From positions 248,001 through 312,000 of the forward strand of contig JAIWNI010000018.1 of assembly GCA_025331435.1 (NCBI GenBank): a DNA stretch of 64,000 nt, written 5' to 3'. A program made the position numbers and the translations under genes. This DNA comes from Choanephora cucurbitarum. Taxonomy: Eukaryota > Mucoromycota > Mucoromycetes > Mucorales > Choanephoraceae. Below the pieces are notes generated by a model. The model searched no databases, had not been told where the DNA came from, and saw only the letters and a list, made by a program, of their open reading frames with translations. Positions 36,494-48,477 of this stretch are shown one piece after another (position 1 is the stretch's first letter; every line of letters begins with the position of its first letter).

Positions 36494-39400
36494 CTAAAGT
36501 TTAAATACAATTCTGTTTTCCTTGGGATGGGTCTTCTTGCGCTTGATAGCCCAGTCGCGAGCAATCCATAAAACGCAAATTCTCTCCCAAATAATGGTAG
36601 CAGCACAATTAGCTAAAATATAGCCCCATAATTGCCAACGGAAGTATTCAGGCAGAACGTTATGTCCAATAGGGGAATTGTATTCTGGAATATTCCAGTA
36701 GGGTTTGGGGTATCCGAGTTCTTCTAGCACACTAGCAGTACCACAGTTGATACGGAAGATACAACTATAAGGGTTGGGATCAGCCAAAGTCATGTAACTT
36801 GTACTGACAAAGAAACAAATCCAAACAAAGACAAGAGCATAGTTTCTCCACCATGATTGACGGAATTGAGTACCAAAGTTTACAACAGCGGCATTGTTAA
36901 AGAACTGGAAGATAACAACCAAACTGATAACCTATTGACAGACAATGTAAATAAATGTAAAAAGAAAGACGAGTTGTTATTGATGCATACCTCAGCTTCA
37001 TAGTTGTCACCCAAAAGCCACCACTGAGCAGAGTTGATAGATGAACTATCAAACTCATTACAGATAAACCAGTCTTGTTGAAACAACCATACAACACTAT
37101 ATGTTCCCTTTGATAAATAAATCTGGAATGTCAAATGCATCTCAACTAACATACCTGCATACAATAAACCAGAAATTGATGAAAATAACACCAAGTAGAG
37201 ATGCCAATGTGTACAAGCCTAAAGGCTTGGCGGTAGGACGAGAAGGACTGAGCTTTTTAGCAGGTTGTGCCTGTGTAATTGCCAAAGTCATGGTTGTAGT
37301 GATGAAACCATCGATGGTAATCCTATGAAAATTGTTTGTCAGATGCCTGCTACTGCCATACTTTAAAAAAAGGAAACTTACCAAACTGATTGGTATGCAA
37401 TGGCTGTGAAATAGAACATAATCAATTCCCAACAAGCCATACATTCACCATAAAGGATCAAGAACTTATAATTGGCAAAACTTGTAGCGAGAGCAGATCG
37501 ACCTTGCTTTAAGAGTTCAACACATTGCATAATGGATCTATCATTGTCTTGGTAAGTAAAAGAAAAAAAAAAGAACAAGATGGCGTAAAATCGAGGGAAA
37601 AAAAGTTTACCTGTTACTGGTACTGAAAGGTGAGACAATGGAGGCCTCAGCTTCAGATAGAGCAAGACCAACATGAGCAGCACGAAGAGCACCACAGTCA
37701 TTACCACCATCACCACACATAGCAGTGACACCTTTCTCCATATGAAGTTGAACACACATCACTTTATCATTGGGAGTCATACGAGCAAATACACGGGTCA
37801 TCAACAGATACTTGCGCATTCTGTCTTCCTTAATAAGAGCTTCAAAAGCACGGCCAGTGACAGCTAATTCAACGCGCTTTTCGTGTTCTTCGCGGGGATC
37901 AAGCTCAATCACGTGATCAACATCGACTTCTTCATTAGAATCAACATCGTGCCATACAACAGTGCCAGAAACGATATCACCCAAGAGCACTCGTTGATGA
38001 GGCTCAATCATACCACATTGACGTGCAATAAAGATACCTGTCAAAGCAGTGTCACCTGTGATCATAACAACACGTGTGTCACCGCCCTTCAACTCTTCTA
38101 TGGCTTGAGTAGTGTCATGTTTAAGCATGTTACGGAAAAGAATGAAGCCTACAAAGTCACAATCCTGTTCGAGTTCGTCGCGAGTCATAGATTTGATTTG
38201 TTCCATAGTGACATCTTGTCCTAAAACACCAATATCGCGACTTGCCATAGCAAGAACATAACAACCTTCTTGGGCATATTTGGCAGCTTGGTCGTCATAG
38301 TCTGCAGGAACAGAATCAGGGTTTGACAAGTACTTGATGCGTTCGAAAGAACCCTTCAAAAAGACATGAACATGTTGAGTTTCAGGATCAAGGACGGCAA
38401 CAGACTGAGAAGCACGAGCATGTACGAATTCAAAGCGGCGAATAACATGAACACGCTTCTTATCTTTTTCATCTACAGGTGTACTAGATGGCATGGCCAA
38501 AGTATCAAGGTAGTCGGGGTGATCAGGTGACAAGAGGGTCCATTTCATGGCATTAAATGATTCAATATCAACAGGGTTGCCGATGAATTGGCCTTTGACT
38601 TCAGTTACAGCGTGACATGTAGCAATACCCATAGCAAGGAGAGGCTCCATTTTCAATGGATCTTCTTCGCGATGACCGAAAGGTGCAATTGGGGCAGAAG
38701 GAGCAGCAACACCTCCGTAGAACTCTAAGCCTTCGCGGGTGAGTGTACCAGTCTTGTCAAAACAAAATATACGAACTTTGCCAGAAAGATTGATACGAGG
38801 AAGGTCAATACACAAAATCTTGTTCTTGCGAAGACGAGTAGCACAGACAGATTGATTGATAGTGAAAGCAGCAGGCAACAAAGGAGAGAAGATTTCTGAA
38901 ATCACAAAGACACCATAGAACCAACTGTTGATGTTACCTCGACCCATCAAGTATAAGGATAGAGCAAATGCGACAAGACCCCAAACCAAAAGGATAGAAA
39001 TAGCCACCTTAAGATGTTCATTGAAGATGAAGGAGACGGGAGAGGGGAACAGGATCTTGTGAATAAGCATACCCTTCTCAGAAGAAATACCGGTACGGAG
39101 AGCCAAAGCATAGACTCGGCCCTTTTCGTCAGTAGCATCAGAGGTGATAGTAGGGGTTGTTTGGGAAACAATTGTACCAGCAAAGAGGGTATTTACTTTA
39201 CCAGAACCATTCATCTCGTAGGCATTATCGTCATTGGCAACAGCAAACTTTCGAATAGGCATGGCTTCACCAGTCAAAGATGATTCATTTACGACGACTG
39301 TACCTGAGAGGATAACAGAGTCACAAGGAATGATCGTGTTTTCTTCAACTGCAAAGACATCACCAGGTATCAAATTGGCACTTGAAGTGGTCTTCCATTC

Positions 39401-41220
39401 ACCATCGCGCAAAACAGTAACATCAGTAACATGTTCGGCCATTTCTTTGATTCGATGCTCTGCTCGCAATCGTAGAATAACACGAATAAAAGCAGCTACA
39501 AGAATGATACCTGTCTGGACAAGACCCATGATAAAGTATTGGAAATAGTACCACACCCACATACACATCATTTGATAAAGGTACAGGAATGAAGAGAATT
39601 CTTGAATGATAGCAAGAGGAATGGAGGGAACAGTGACGCGGATGAGATTCTCGCCGATCAAGGCAGCTCTTCGGTTAGCTTCTTCTGTAGATACACCCTT
39701 TGACCAAGCTTGAAGCTGTCTGTTGGTAGACCCAAGGTCAAATTCATAAGGCTCAAATCTTCCTTTGTCATTGTTGTAGATATATCTCATACATTGATAT
39801 TCAAAGTAGCGAAGCTTGTTTTCTGTTACTTTGACGGAGCATGTTGTAATCACCATATTGAGTCTATATCGCGTTCATGAGTGCTTCATTCTTTTTTTTT
39901 TCTTTTTTCTTTCTCCTACCCCAATCGATCATTGACACGTTGCTCAAGAGCTCTGAGTTTAGATATCCATTTGCTACCATCTGCTAAAAAGATCAGTTCA
40001 TCTTGCTTGCGCTCGATTTGCACATATGGGCAATTGTGTGGGAAAGATTCAATTCTGAAATAATTGCGAATAGTCTTCTTCTTGAGCATAACAAGACAGA
40101 ACCAGGCAGCTGCAATATGCCAAACAGCACTAAAAACCTTTGAGGAGACATCGCTTGATAAGAATATAGCAAATTGTCCACCCATTGTACCATCTAGTGA
40201 AATTGTAAGTCACAAAAGATTGGAAATTATGTCAAGTAGGACAAAATCAGCTGCCTCTTTTTTTATATACTTACAATAATCGCCCACAATACATCCCAAG
40301 AAGACAAAAAACAACAGTGTAGTGACCACTACTGATCCAAAAGCAAACAAGCCAAAATAGTCGACAAGAAATCCACGAAATCTCAATTTCTCTGATTCTT
40401 TGATGGAGTCTGTTGCAATGGTGGAATCGTCTTTTGCGTTGAACTGCTTTTTCTCACTCACCATCATGTCTTTCTGGCACTCTGCTTCATTGACTTGGGA
40501 GTTCACTTTGATAACTGCATCTGGATCGTGCGAGGATTTCATCCGAGTGCTGTCTTTATCCAAGGTGTTGGAGGCCATAATACTATGAAATTTCATTTCG
40601 CGAACGTATTTGTAAATCGCCCAAAGTAAAAGGATAACAGCCTCGGCACCCATTAAACACCACACTGCAATCCACATAGGCTCCTTAAAGGTAAAGTAAG
40701 GTTCGACAACAGGACAGCTTAACCAAACGGAAGGATTCGAAAATTCTCCCCAAGTACCGATGTTCGAAAGGCTGACACTCGCGGCACAAGTGTTTTGGGT
40801 CTGCACCACTTGGTTGTTGGGATCAAAATGACTGATATTAACAAGCTGGCCAGCGGCACATGGATAATACTGCACTGTATCGTCGCCACATTGACATGCA
40901 TTTGCGATATCTTTACAGCTTGTTTGACAGGTACCATCACCACAGAACTGAAGTCCTTCGGGACAAGAAGCAGCTAAGGCAGAGGGACAAAGATTTTGAT
41001 TTGTGACACACAGAAGAGGACATGCCACGTTATTGTGTTGTTTCAAGGGACATGCATTGCCATATCTATCATAATCGTTTGCTAATAAAAATCATGTAAG
41101 CTATTAGCTCAACTCTTTTCTTTTTCATAAAAAAAGGGACTTACGGATTTCAAACAGGGGTATAGCTGCTGCTCCTATGATGAAAGCATACAGACCACAC
41201 AAGACAGTATTTATTTTCAT
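36494..41220 (-). CDS. P5-type ATPase with signal peptide and cysteine-rich N-terminal domain
   Basis: A very long gene (about 1,380 residues, roughly nine exons). Residues 1-25 (MKINTVLCGLYAFIIGAAAI) form a signal sequence. A roughly 180-residue exoplasmic region follows with many cysteines (LQFCGDGTCQTSC, ANACQCG). Next are transmembrane spans and a cytosolic P5 signature. The pump core includes ESSLTGEAMP, FCFDKTGTLTREGLEFYGG (phosphorylation aspartate), VVMITGDTALT and GDGGNDCGALRAAHVGLALS with SEAEASIVSPF, all as in P5B ATPases (Ypk9, ATP13A2). The membrane motif that is PPALPA in P5B reads PLLPA. P5B pumps export polyamines from vacuole or lysosome; that role is inferred. It ends with two or more spans and a basic tail. 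Confidence 0.9.
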
Positions 41221-44200
41221 AATTATCGGTCCTGTATTATTGCCTCCTTTTTCACAATTGACACTCTCTTAAAAAAAAAGTATAAAGGAAAAAAAAGTGG
41301 AAAAAAACTATCAACGCACTCGCACAAAAAAAAAGCAGTTTCGGCTTAAACTCTCGTCACAAAAGGGAAGGTATCACCAAAACTAAGCTGGATGCTTTGA
41401 TTGGCCGTGAAACTTTCCGATGATTTGGGAAAATAAGATAGCATTAAAGAGAGTATAATAATCTTGTATTACTCTTCTGTAACATATCCTCGTATGTTAT
41501 TTGTTCTTGTCTTCCCAAAATAAAAGAAAAAAGAAATAAAAAGGGTATACAGAAGCTTAAAAGTGTGTTACTAGATAATTATGGCTAAAAGCATTACCTT
41601 ACTACCTTTTTTTCTTTTTGACATATGCGCTTACTTTCACAAAGTGCTTAAATGAGCATTGTTGTACAACATACATCCCTTTTGTTACTATTGTATTTGC
41701 TACAATGAGCAGTTTAGTTACTTATATTAGTCTCATTTGCTTATCTAATGGTATTTCTTATTCTTAGGACAATGTGGCTCCTTCGGTTTATCATTTCTTA
41801 CCTGCTTCTGAAGGTACATATAATTATCGAAAATAAGCTTAAAGCGCCTTAATTGTAACAATGTCAAATAAGTTTAGCAATAAAAATTTAAATGGAGTAA
41901 CAATCCTTTTTAGGTTTCGAATGATAAAACACCTCTCCGGCAATCAGCTATTGCTCATTTCTTTCGGATATAAACTAAGAAGAAATTTTTGTCTACTATC
42001 CATAGCACATCATTAGAGACATCAAAGGAAAACTGGATTAAATCGTCTCATTCCAAGTCCCCCATAAGAGCGAGAGAGATCAACTTGCCGAAAAAAAAAT
42101 ACAATAAAGTTTAGTCGTTTCACCAATGGAATACAGAGATTGATAGAGTGAAAACCGTCCTCAAAATGCCTCATTCATGTCCGAACTCAAGTTACATTTC
42201 TGACTATCAAAAACAGGGTCTTTTGATTTGTGTGCCAGCGAATAAGCAGAGGCGATGGTTGAGCACGTTGGCTCTTTTGTCCCAATCATTTCATAGCCAC
42301 TTATTACTTTGTTCAAAGCTTAAAAAAATTCTCAATACCGTTTGTTTGTATCAAATGTCAAGAAGAAAACATGCAACGAAGTTTCTAGAAAAAAACGAAA
42401 TTTAAAAAAAGAAAAGAAATCGGATCTAATCATTTTAGCTCAGAAGTTCGTTCTCTCTTAATCGAGTTTTCTTTCTAATAGAATCGTATCATTAGAACAG
42501 TAAGTTGCATACAATGTAATTGTATATATCAAAGACCCGCCTGTCAGCTGGAAGATTTTGTGTAAGCGATAGATAAACATGTCACTATCAAACCGAGCCA
42601 AAGCATTTTTTAGCATTCGCTTTTTCAAATTTAGAATAGCTTTTTTCTAAACAAATAAACCGTTCATATATCGTATCAGCACTGTATAACTGTAGCCTAC
42701 AACTTTAAAATGACAGAATGGCTAAGGAGAAGTCAAATAAAACTGAAAACCATTTAAGGGCAAATATTGACATAAATGTTAATTGCTCTTCAGAACTTGA
42801 AAAGAAAATCTTTTTTTTTGACAATCTCTTTCTGCACCTTTATATATTATACCACTCACAAAATATTACACAGACATTTCCATTTATGTCTCACCTTGCT
42901 AATTGCAATAGCCAGCAAGCGAATTCATGCTTAGTATATGTTATTAAAATAAACAGAACCAAAAGCGATAACAAAGAGTTCTTTTGTTAGCTATGTAGAT
43001 ACATTGCTATCCCGCGATAACGGAATCAGCATCGCATGGTTTTGGTAACGTAGAAGCTTGAGATTGCAGTTGCATTAAGCATAAACTTTTCACATCATAC
43101 CATTGGTCCCTCCTCGATTTAAGCAGTGATAAGAAACAACGGAATCTCGCAACAATGGACAAATCCGCATCCATACCAAATTCCGTTATTGTGGGGTAGT
43201 ACTGTAGGTAAACGGAGCCTTTCCTGAGTAAGCTATGAACTTAAAATAGTAAAGTGCTACACAACATATTGAGAGTAGTACTACAAACTGAAGGATTTGC
43301 CTCTATACATTTATTAGTGCTTCAATTTAAGTATATGCTCAACCCAAGAGTAACAGTTGCTTAGAACGAGAACGTACTTTGGTGATAAAAATGCTCATGA
43401 TTACAGGAATATTAGTTAGTATAAGAATACCAAAATCTCATAGAACAACTCTGCTCTTCAATAAAGCGACCAATGCGTATCTTCCCGTCTTCATTCACTC
43501 TCCATTTGTATTGGGCTTTATCTGTTGAGGGATAAGTTGACAAACTTTTGATTTGAGAGGTGTCAATGGAAAACTGTTCGTTCACAATATGTTGTATTAT
43601 ACATTACCATCTAAAGCAAAAAAACAGTTCCATAGAATCTACAACTGTGGACCACTTATTGGATATTTTGCCGTGTCAGGAAAATGAACCATATTTCAAA
43701 GACGTAACTTTAGTTTTATTTCATTGAAGCAAAGCTTAAATATCTATGGCCATCTCACATATAAAACATAGCCCTACAATGTCTGTGTCGACGACAGGAG
43801 GGCTGGATATGAATCAAAAAGAAAAAATACCTACTTTGCCTCAGTACATGAAACAAATACACAACCAAAGAAAGACTATCCTTTTCACCACAGAATAAAA
43901 TTTAGGGACAGAATACAATCTGTCTGCCCCTACTATAGCATTCCAGTACAAAAACCATTGAGGGATTTAATGGTTTCATCTCCCAAACTTTAGCCAATGC
44001 ACTTTAAAAAGATGGTGCTCAATCGACAACCATATTCTCCGTTGACGTTTCGTTGCAAGATCAAAATATTGGATGCAAAATTCTGTCTATTTGTCCCTAT
44101 GTCTTAGTAACAACGAAAAGAAATAAACAGTTTTAAGTCAAGAAGGAGTCATTAAACATTACATTTATTGCTTTACATAAACAAGCTTTACATGATTATC

Positions 44201-44738
44201 AAACAAAAGCAAAAAGCTTAGTCATGTTTGTTTGGCCCTGTAATCGTAACAGAAAATAAGCAAATTAGCTGAATCCAATCAAACTAAAACAAAATGCATT
44301 GGTCAGATCATACAAACAGAAAATAAAAAGAAACCTAAAAGTAAACCCATTTTCTTACTTGACAATCTGCATTGAACAAATAGGCTTATTTCTGTAAAAG
44401 TCTATGCATTGACACTGATGACAGTCTTTCGTAGTCTGCACAACAGCATAAAATATCATCTTGACGTTATCATATTAAGCCTTACATGTTCAGCCACCTA
44501 CTTGCTAAGTCTTTTTTTTTATAGATCTATTCTATTCAAAGTATGTGTTGTTCAGTCTGATTTGTTTGGTGCATGCACAAAAACGAAGCTAACACCATCT
44601 GAATCTTAAAAAAATACGTATATCTGTCTGAAGCAGAAATAATAATAAAAAAAAAAGGAAAGCTAACTGTCTGAACTTGGATTGCTTATATCGTACAGTG
44701 CTTTTTTTTCACCTACTCTGCTCTCTATTTGTTAAATA
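41221..44738. other. 3.5-kb gene-poor stretch
   Basis: No intact gene. Contains a pair of inverted arms (43011-43026 and 43180-43195, see findings), and a decayed coding-like stretch on the minus strand near 43450-43630 (includes TYPSTDKAQYKWRVNEDGKI). The frames at 42148-42405 and 42718-42990 are not convincing. Homopolymer runs are frequent. Confidence 0.5.
43440..43620 (-). pseudogene. Possible worn coding relic
   Basis: A minus-strand open stretch reads QIKSLSTYPSTDKAQYKWRV followed by NEDGKIRIGRFIEEQ, with natural-looking amino-acid composition. Fragments in other frames occur up to about 44000, with many stops. I cannot assign the family; a decayed transposable element is the most likely source. 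Confidence 0.3.
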
Positions 44739-46557
44739 ATGGCTCTGAGCAACGGAACTGTAAAAAAATATAACTCTACAAAAGGTAGCTTCAACAGGAA
44801 GAGATGAGCTCAAAGCTTACACCTCATCTTGAATTTTTTTTTCAGATCTGTTAAGTGGGGAGCAACAAGATGTACTTCGAGGCAAAGGAAATAAAATTGA
44901 GCGACTACAGTCAGGTATATTATATAAAGAAACACAATTTCTGTTATTTATGCATCTCAATTTATACAGAGATAACACACCTTTCAAAGCCATTATTGCA
45001 AACAGAAGGGTCCCTAGAGTGGTCTAAACATGTTACGCCCGGCACACTCGCTGTATTTCAAGATGAAAAGAGTTGGAATGGTATTAGCGGCATTCATTTA
45101 GATAAGAAGAACAATACAAAAGAATTCAAGGACATGAATGGGCTATCTTGGAATCATATGAAAGACTCAATGCAATTGGATTTTGAAGGTATTCTGATAC
45201 GAGAGAGAGAGACTGGCTTGTACTTATTTTGAGATGCTATTTTGGTTAGAGGATACAATGTCTGAAGAAGGATCGCCTGTAACAACACGATTAGATGCAA
45301 AAGATATGGATGTATTCGGACTGATGCCTATGGAAGAAGATATCGTTGTTGTCAAATGTACCAATTGTCATCGACCATTGTTACCAAGTAAATTCAAGGA
45401 GCATTCAGGTAAAAAAAAATATATAAAGCCAGAATTCTACGCACAAAAAAGGAGATTATAACCGGAAAATGGAAATTATTGTCAAATTTAGAATCTTGCA
45501 TTGGAAACAACCTTTTTCTAGACGAAGAAGAAGAGGAAGAGACTAAAAAGAAGAAGAAAAGAGTTCTTTCTCTTGAAGGTAGTCAACCAATGCTATTGTT
45601 ATTATGAATACTTAGAAACTGTTTTTAGATGAACTAAGTATACCAACTGCTAAAAGGCCACCTTCTGCTTCTTTAGAGAAGAATGAAAAGAAAACATTAA
45701 AGAAGGATAAACAGAAAAAGACAGCAAAACAAAAAGGTAATTTTCTTGTACACCCACCCTTTCAAGAAACACGTTTACATAAAACTCTATCTTTAGCGCC
45801 TCTCGATCTAGATAAACAGTGTGGTGTCATACAAGGTCCAAATCAAACGCCTTGTACTCGGTCATTGACCTGTAAAAGTCATTCTATGAGTGCCAAGCGA
45901 GCAGTTGAAGGAAGATCTCAGCCTTATGATGTTCTGTTAGCTGCTTATCAAAAAAAGTCCATTGGAAGACCTAACGGCAAAGAAGTTGCTTCAAAGAAAA
46001 AAGGTAGTATATCCATTAGTATTATGCCGTCCAAACTACTTACGATTTTTTTCTATAAAGAAATACCAACTTCTACTTCAAGTAATGGAATTTCGTCCAC
46101 AGCTGGAAAATCAATCAAAAATCTCAAGAAATTTCAGAGTCAATCTGTTTCATCGCCTACTGCAAATGATATGAGCAACAACAGTATTCACAAACCAAAT
46201 TCAATATCTATGCAAGCTGCGGAAGAAGCCTTTGTTGACTCTGATGAGGAAGTAGAATCTGTCTTACAAGCCTTTAAGTTCAGTAAACCCATGCCATTAG
46301 CACAAAAATCCTTTTTCTTTACCAAACGTAAGCGTCAATGTTTTCGGTTAAGAGACATACTATTGGATGCTATCACACCAAAGCCTTTGAATGACAGTAA
46401 GATAACATCTACAGAAACACTGGATAGTCGGCCTAATCATTTGATGCAACAAAGACAACAACAACAACAACAACAACAGCAGCATACTAATTTTGGATAT
46501 GCTTTAATGAATGATAACAGCTTATTTGTTGATTCTGTCAATTCTTTCTCATTATAG
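44739..46557 (+). CDS. SGF73: SAGA complex subunit Sgf73/ataxin-7-like (SCA7 domain)
   Basis: About seven exons. The start [15 protein letters not shown] at 44739 follows a pyrimidine-rich leader, then [21 protein letters not shown] zinc-binding segment is [20 protein letters not shown]. An acidic/basic linker ([13 protein letters not shown]) follows. The SCA7 domain is [20 protein letters not shown] with [20 protein letters not shown] and [11 protein letters not shown], including its Cys/His zinc site. Sgf73/ataxin-7 anchors the Ubp8 deubiquitinase module to SAGA. The C-terminus has a nine-glutamine run ([14 protein letters not shown]) and ends at 46557. A possible in-frame intron near 46004-46068 could remove about 20 residues after the SCA7 domain. 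Confidence 0.88.
46448..46483. repeat. CAA repeat encoding polyglutamine in Sgf73
   Basis: Run of CAA with a few CAG codons near the C-terminus of the ataxin-7 relative. Confidence 0.85.
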
Positions 46558-47327
46558 AATTATCCTTGTACATATTTATACATAAAATAAGAGCTTCAGT
46601 ATCTCAAGCCTATTCCCCTCTCTCTTCCACTTAAAGTAAGAAAATAAAGTCAATTGATATCAATCAATTTGAATCTCAGTAACAAGAATCCAACACTTAT
46701 CTCTATCTTTCTTCACTCTCCCTTCTCTTTTACTGATTTTCCCATACTCGCTGGCAGAAACAATTGGTTCCTTAAACAAAGTCTGTTTAGTGAGAAAAAA
46801 GATAAGATATTGTCACCCGTTATTTGGGCGTTTTCTTTCCTTAGATAAAAGCAAGAGACTTTCTTTAAGGTGTCTTCATTCTATCCTAAAGGACATTAAA
46901 TTGCCTTTCTCTTGCTCTTTCTTTCTTTCAAGTCAAAATCGTTACTGTTAAGCAAGTTACACAACACTGAAAACTACCATTTACTTGCATGTGATTTACT
47001 TTGTATTCCGTTTAAAGAAAGCAAAGGGGGTAAAAATACAACAATAAAATGATATGCCAATTCGTTCTAAAGTAACAATTATCTTGTCTCTTTCTTCTCA
47101 AAAAAAAAAGCTTGTCTCTATTTGTTTATTTGTTGTATGTTACATCAGTACCGATCAACCTAGAAATAAAAGTGGCAAATTTAAAGTGTTTTCTTCCTTG
47201 TTTTCTTTTCTCTTTCCTTCTTCTTTCTTTGTCGCAAACTCCTTTTCTTTGTCTTTTCAAATCTCTACTCTGCTCAAGTTTATCTATTCATACAGAGATA
47301 ATTCGTCACAGTTCTAATTTGCTTTTA
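46558..47327. other. Spacer upstream of the second GATA gene
   Basis: CT-rich and T-rich DNA leading to the start at 47328. The in-frame ATG at 47112 would add a Phe/Leu/Ser-rich segment that looks like translated 5' UTR, so I do not use it. Confidence 0.5.
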
Positions 47328-48477
47328 ATGAATATGGATCCTAAAATGTCTTTCAACAAAAAATGCATCGAAAACCAAAAAAAGCCCAGTTTGCCACCTA
47401 TTTCATCTATGGATACGTTTTATATGGGTGAATCTTGGAACTCTGTCAATTCGCCAACATCTCCTTCTATCGAATCCTTGAATCACATTACTATGCGAAT
47501 GCAAGAAAACAGTATCAAATCAACAATGAACGATAATAAGTACCGCTCCAGAGGTAGTTTGGATACCCTTTATGCACCCCATTACCATAACCAAGTATCG
47601 CACTCGCCATTGACAGAACGTCATGTTCATCAAGATACATCATTTATGGATAACACAGCCTCAAGGAATTACAATGGCACTCTTCAATTGCACCAAACAG
47701 AACCAAAATTAGTAGGCACATCATCATCCTCTAAAAATCTGTCAAGCCTTGAAGAAGACATTGGCAAAGTAAAGATATCATACCATGTTTTCCCTTTCTT
47801 TTTCTTTATCTGATCAGAATAGGTTATTTTACATTGTAATTGTCTTTCAAGCAGTATAGAGACTCAGAGGCGTCAATTATTTCAAGAAAATGGCAATTTG
47901 ACACGTCCATGGCTAGATGATATGATTGGAAAAGCAAATGAAGTACTGAATGCCTTATTGAGACTCAGGAAAATTCAGTTAGCAACAGAGCAAAGACACC
48001 ATCATCAGACTGATGCAGAAAGAAAGGTTGCCATCATTATGACTCATTCTGTTCTTACCAATTGAATGCCTAAAGGCTGATTAAACTTTTATTCTAGGAA
48101 ACTAAACCTCATGATATGTCCGCCAAAAATCCATCTACAAGCGGTATCTTATCCTTTAGTTCTGGGAAATATCGAAGAAGAGGCGTTTACGTACTGTATA
48201 AGTTTTGTATGATTAGATATGCACCTAACATATATTAAACGATAGAAGAGACCTGTGTTTCAAGGAAGGTGTCATTCCTGTAATATTTCAGAGACACCTG
48301 AGTGGAGAAGAGGACCAGATGGTGCCCGGACGCTCTGTAATGCCTGTGGTTTACGTAAGTAGAATTGAAGATTGTTCTGAAAGAGTGGTTTGTCTCACAT
48401 CATGGATAGATTATGCCAAACTATCCAGAAAGAAGAATCTGCAAAGCAATATAAAGACGACAAATTCAGAGGACTGA
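47328..48477 (+). CDS. GATA zinc-finger factor, WC-2/Gat2-like finger
   Basis: Several exons. Begins [20 protein letters not shown] with a Ser/Thr/Asn-rich N-terminal half. A helical segment [20 protein letters not shown] is followed by [20 protein letters not shown]. The C-terminal finger is [20 protein letters not shown], then [18 protein letters not shown], a C-X2-C-X18-C-X2-C finger of the kind seen in plant GATA factors, WC-2 and yeast Gat2. There is no PAS domain, so it is not a White Collar photoreceptor partner. The finger is split by an intron after CNACGL. The acceptor of intron 1 is uncertain (47822-47885). The protein ends shortly after the finger (NSED). Confidence 0.8.

Noticed and set aside
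42148..42990. Two plus-strand open frames (85 and 90 codons) in the gene-poor region
   Set aside because: No domain, no splice context and composition expected from AT-rich noise.
47112..47327. N-terminal extension of the second GATA gene
   Set aside because: Translation is Phe/Leu/Ser/Cys-rich as expected from a pyrimidine-rich leader; the ATG at 47328 starts normal protein sequence.
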